Part shown: in pieces, positions 6,882-9,048 of the stretch
How the letters are laid out: each line of letters starts with the position of its first letter
Numbering within the stretch: position 1 is the stretch's first letter
Assembly (NCBI GenBank): GCA_030594725.1
Contig: JAUVEQ010000091.1
Location: 1-9,048, forward strand
Source of the DNA: Methanobacteriota archaeon
GTDB lineage: Archaea; Thermoplasmatota; DTKX01; GCA-020343715
Direction of reading: 5' to 3'
DNA length: 9,048 nt
Translations under genes and position numbers: made by a program
Notes under the pieces: generated by a model
Told to the model about the DNA's origin: nothing
Seen by the model: the letters and a program-made list of their open reading frames with translations, nothing else
The model's database searches: none

Positions 6882-7556
6882 TCAAAGGACACCGGATGCC
6901 AGGTCCCTCGCCACCACCCTCACGTCCTCTGCGAGGGCCACACCGGACGCCAAGAGGACCCCGTCGGTCCCCAGCTGAAGAGCTATCCTCACATCCTCCC
7001 CCGTCTTGACCCCGGCCCCGCAGAGTACCTTGACCTCCGGAGCCATGTCCTTCACCATCTCGACGGAGTAGGATACCACCTCCGGGTTCGCGGAGGTAAC
7101 GGAAATGTCACCACCTATGAGCTCGGGGGGCTCGACGGCCACGAAGTCGGGGTGGACGGATGCGGCTGCCCGGGACACGGTCGCGTTGTTGGTGCAGACC
7201 ACGGAGTCCATGTGGCATCCTTTAAGCCTCTCCACCACATGCTCGATGTCGGCAAGTCTGAGCCGGCACTCGCTGTGGTTGACCAATGCTCCCACCGCCC
7301 CCGCGGCCAGGGCAGCCTCGGGGGTCAGGTGGCCGGTGTGGCTCCCCTCCACCACCGCGTCCACGTGCTGGGCCAGGACCGGCAGGGATGTTTGCTCTGA
7401 AAGGAGACGGACATCGAAGGCGTTGGGCGCCACCGCGAAGGCCGTCCCGGTCTCTATCGCTACCTCCTCCAGGGCCTGGGCGATATCCAGGGCTCCCTGT
7501 CCACGGGTCACGGAGTAGGTCTTCAGGTTGACTATGATTATCGGTACCGGTAGCAT
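6882..7556 (-). CDS. tpiA: Triosephosphate isomerase, archaeal short form
   Basis: Interconverts glyceraldehyde 3-phosphate and dihydroxyacetone phosphate in glycolysis and gluconeogenesis, in the cytoplasm. At 224 residues it matches the compact archaeal form, shorter than the roughly 250-residue bacterial and eukaryotic enzyme. The catalytic residues are all present: Asn10 and Lys12 in VNLKTY, His94 in NHSE (93-96), and the base Glu142 in VAVEPPELIGG. The phosphate-binding segment near the C-terminus reads LCGAGVKTGEDV (178-189). The ATG at 7556 lies 15 bases after the stop of the DUF835 gene, with GAGG directly before it and GGGGG further up, so the two genes are almost certainly cotranscribed. 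There is no sign of truncation or a missing residue. Confidence 0.96.
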   Translation of the reverse strand: MLPVPIIIVNLKTYSVTRGQGALDIAQALEEVAIETGTAFAVAPNAFDVRLLSEQTSLPVLAQHVDAVVEGSHTGHLTPEAALAAGAVGALVNHSECRLRLADIEHVVERLKGCHMDSVVCTNNATVSRAAASVHPDFVAVEPPELIGGDISVTSANPEVVSYSVEMVKDMAPEVKVLCGAGVKTGEDVRIALQLGTDGVLLASGVALAEDVRVVARDLASGVL

Positions 7557-7571
7557 CCTCGAGCGACCCCC

Positions 7572-8369
7572 TTATCGACTGACGAACTTGTACACCCTGT
7601 CGAACTCCCTCTCGATGATCGATAGCTTCTCCTCGGAGAACGCTGAGGGGTTGATGGACGTGATGAGAGTGGATGCCGTGGCGGACATGATGTCGTTCAT
7701 CTTCTTGATGAAGGTCATGACCCTTTCGAAACCGTTGATGAGGATAAGGAACTCCACACCGTCGATGATCAGGAGGCTTGACGGATTGGACTTCACGAAG
7801 TTCTGGATGGCCCGGGTGACCTCGAAGTCAAGCCTTCGGGGATGCAGGGACTGGTTGTCGAACTCCAGCTCGGAGAGCCAGTACACCGTGGTGCCGTGGA
7901 GGCCGTACTCCTCGATGATCTTCTTGGGATACGATGTCGAGATGCAGAGGCCCTTGGCGCCCTTGCTAACCTTGGCCTTGAAGAACTCGAAGGAGCGCTT
8001 GGGCTGGGTCTCCTCTATCAGATAGTTGAACCCCGATTCCAGCTGGTCCGGGCTGATGGGCACAGGCTCCCTTCGTCTGTGTCGGACGACGACCCGCTCC
8101 ACCTGCTGTGGGGGTGCCTCGCCCTCGACCTGTCGGGGAACGACCGTCTTCTTGACCACCTGCTTCTGGGCCGTATGATCGGCTGGTTGGGGGGTGACCT
8201 TGCGGACCTGGGTCGCCTCGTTGGCGGGGACCTTGCTGACCACCTTCTTATGGACCTTCTTGGGCTGCGAGGGCGGTGGTGAATTGACTGGCTCCTTTAC
8301 AGAATCAACCGCTACCTTCTTGACGACGACCCGTTTCTTGACGTCCCCTTCCTTGCCCTTTTCGGCCAA
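7572..8369 (-). CDS. DUF835 protein with long basic Lys/Val/Pro-rich N-terminal tail
   Basis: The protein has 265 residues. Residues 1-105 are low-complexity and very basic, with recurring Lys-Val clusters (RVVVKKVAV, KKVHKKVVSKV, KQVVKKTVV, ERVVVRHRRR) separated by Pro/Gln-rich stretches; this region is probably disordered. Residues 106-262 look like a DUF835 domain: GLCISTSYPKKIIEEYGL, then TVYWLSELEFDNQSLHPRRL, then LLIIDGVEFLILINGF (199-214), which resembles a Walker B strand. No Walker A motif is present, consistent with the view that DUF835 is a degenerate KaiC-type domain, so ATPase activity is not expected. The start is TTG at 8369, strongly supported by AAAGGTGA at 8383-8376, six bases upstream. 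It leads the tpiA operon and is divergent from a KaiC-like ATPase gene. The tail may bind nucleic acid or acidic partners; that is inference. Confidence 0.85.
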   Translation of the reverse strand: MAEKGKEGDVKKRVVVKKVAVDSVKEPVNSPPPSQPKKVHKKVVSKVPANEATQVRKVTPQPADHTAQKQVVKKTVVPRQVEGEAPPQQVERVVVRHRRREPVPISPDQLESGFNYLIEETQPKRSFEFFKAKVSKGAKGLCISTSYPKKIIEEYGLHGTTVYWLSELEFDNQSLHPRRLDFEVTRAIQNFVKSNPSSLLIIDGVEFLILINGFERVMTFIKKMNDIMSATASTLITSINPSAFSEEKLSIIEREFDRVYKFVSR

Positions 8370-8375
8370 TTCGTG

Positions 8376-8383
8376 TCACCTTT
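8376..8383 (-). promoter_or_regulatory. Strong Shine-Dalgarno sequence fixing the TTG start of the DUF835 gene
   Basis: The minus strand reads AAAGGTGA, with AGGTGA complementary to the 16S rRNA 3' tail, followed by six bases and TTG. This decides the start, since no ATG is available at the head of the reading frame. Confidence 0.75.
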
Positions 8384-8437
8384 CTAAAATAGTACTGGCA
8401 GTCCCACTCTCTTGGTTGAAGGCAACGGCATCTTCGT

Positions 8438-8446
8438 GATATAATC
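8438..8446 (-). promoter_or_regulatory. TATA box for the DUF835-tpiA operon
   Basis: The minus strand reads GGATTATATC here, predicting transcription from about 8417 and a leader of around 48 bases. On the plus strand the same bases read GATATAATCC and could in principle fire toward the KaiC-like gene as well. The 268-base stretch from 8370 to 8637 holds this element, a second TATA box and two inverted repeats, and I see no further gene in it. Confidence 0.55.
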
Positions 8447-8555
8447 CTTTGCCTACAATTATACGTTAGAATAACATGGAATCGGGGTCGCTCAGGAGGG
8501 GTAGCCAGTATCCCTCAGATGGGCGTGTTCGAAAGGCTGAAAATAGGGCGCAAAG

Positions 8556-8565
8556 CTATTTAAAC
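8556..8565 (+). promoter_or_regulatory. TATA box for the KaiC-like ATPase gene
   Basis: CTATTTAAAC fits the archaeal TATA consensus and has a purine-rich stretch just before it. It predicts initiation near 8587 and a leader of about 50 bases before the ATG at 8638. The palindrome at 8573-8591 lies between this box and the predicted start site. Confidence 0.6.
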
Positions 8566-8572
8566 GACAGGC

Positions 8573-8591
8573 CCCCTGCGACAATCAGGGG
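8573..8591. repeat. Inverted repeat at the KaiC-like transcription start
   Basis: CCCCTG (8573-8578) and CAGGGG (8586-8591) are exact reverse complements separated by CGACAAT. The repeat spans roughly -14 to +4 relative to the predicted start. That position suits an operator that blocks initiation better than an RNA structure. Confidence 0.45.
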
Positions 8592-8593
8592 CA

Positions 8594-8609
8594 CCCAGAG
8601 CGTTCTGGG
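8594..8609 (+). repeat. Inverted repeat in the KaiC-like leader
   Basis: CCCAGA (8594-8599) and TCTGGG (8604-8609) are exact reverse complements around a GCGT loop. It starts three bases after the previous palindrome and lies within the predicted leader RNA, where it could form a 6-base-pair hairpin with a tetraloop about 28 bases before the ATG. Confidence 0.45.
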
Positions 8610-8637
8610 GGACCTTACTGAGCATGGAGAGGATAGC

Positions 8638-9048
8638 ATGGTGGAGACCAAGTTCGCAACGAAGATCTCACGCTTGACCGAGAAGGACAGGGTCAAGACC
8701 TTCGTCAAGGGCCTCGATGAGCGCCTCGAGGGCGGAGTCCCCAAGAACAGTGTGGTTCTGGTCGCGGGCAAGGCGGGCTCGATGAAGTCCAGCTTCTGCT
8801 TCTCCATCATCTACAACCAGGCCCTCACGGAGGGACGCCGTGGAGTGTACATCTCCCTGGAGCAGAACCGGCAGAGCCTGCTCGAGCACATGATAGGTCT
8901 CGGGATGGACGTCACCGAGATGGACAACATCATCATCGTGGACCTCGGGAAGCTCCGCAAGGTCGTGCATGGCTCGGAGGGTCAGTCCACCAAGCAGATA
9001 GATTGGATGGAGACCTTGAGGACCCAGCTGCGGAGCTACAAGGAGACC
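8638..9048 (+). CDS. KaiC/RAD55-like RecA-superfamily ATPase, N-terminal part (runs off right edge)
   Basis: The 137 codons to the window end encode the start of a KaiC-type ATPase, a family linked in archaea to signal transduction and regulation. Residues 19-43 follow the usual opening (VKTFVKGLDERLEGGVP, then NSVVLVAG). The P-loop GKAGSMKS (44-51) fits GxxGxxK[ST], with Met49 where many KaiC proteins have Gly. GVYISLEQ (69-76) carries the conserved glutamate Glu75, then RQSLLEHMIGLGMD matches the following helix of the family. Walker B and any second domain lie off the edge. The frame is open upstream to an ATG at 8476, which would add 54 residues, but that stretch has weaker G/C preference at third codon positions, contains the better TATA box and lacks family resemblance. 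ATG 8638, with GAGAGGAT just before it, is preferred. The gene is divergent from the DUF835 gene. Confidence 0.88.
   Translation, partial: MVETKFATKISRLTEKDRVKTFVKGLDERLEGGVPKNSVVLVAGKAGSMKSSFCFSIIYNQALTEGRRGVYISLEQNRQSLLEHMIGLGMDVTEMDNIIIVDLGKLRKVVHGSEGQSTKQIDWMETLRTQLRSYKET

Noticed and set aside
8490..8545. Possible tRNA suggested by GTTCGAA near 8527
   Set aside because: No acceptor, D or anticodon stem of the right lengths can be drawn around it. The match to a T-loop is only seven bases.

Overview
The window is archaeal. It carries a transcription factor B gene, an archaeal class I CCA-adding enzyme, the short archaeal-type triosephosphate isomerase, a DUF835 protein, the start of a KaiC/RAD55-like ATPase, and archaeal TATA boxes a typical distance upstream of several genes. 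The mix of G/C-biased coding sequence, DUF835 plus KaiC-like proteins and FG-GAP-type secreted proteins suggests a GC-rich euryarchaeote, most likely in Thermoplasmatota. That placement is inference. No rRNA, tRNA, CRISPR array or insertion sequence is visible, and the gene content looks chromosomal.

Layout. Bases 1-586 (minus) hold the N-terminal part of a secreted FG-GAP/VCBS-like protein running off the left edge. Bases 695-1618 (minus) encode TFB. A region of about 300 bases with two opposed promoters (1619-1927) separates TFB from a rightward group: a GT-C-like multipass membrane protein (about 1928-3667), a CDIN1/TPD-motif PD-(D/E)XK nuclease homologue (3720-4499) and the CCA-adding enzyme (about 4552-5940). 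The CCA gene meets a leftward group tail to tail, with both stop codons inside one CTAG (5937-5940). Read leftward, that group is a DUF835 protein with a long basic tail (8369-7572), triosephosphate isomerase (7556-6882) and a three-helix membrane protein with an ectodomain (6812-5937). A divergent promoter region (8370-8637) leads to the KaiC-like ATPase, truncated by the right edge.

How the genes fit together. TFB, CCA-adding enzyme and triosephosphate isomerase are core information and central-metabolism genes. The CDIN1-like nuclease lies between the membrane protein and cca and is probably transcribed with cca. DUF835 domains are thought to be degenerate KaiC relatives, so a DUF835 gene divergent from a KaiC-like ATPase may form a signalling or regulatory pair. 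The points most worth following are the archaeal CDIN1 homologue, the DUF835/KaiC pair with its basic tail, and the palindromes around the TFB and KaiC-like promoters. I did not find a convincing wholly new multi-gene system.
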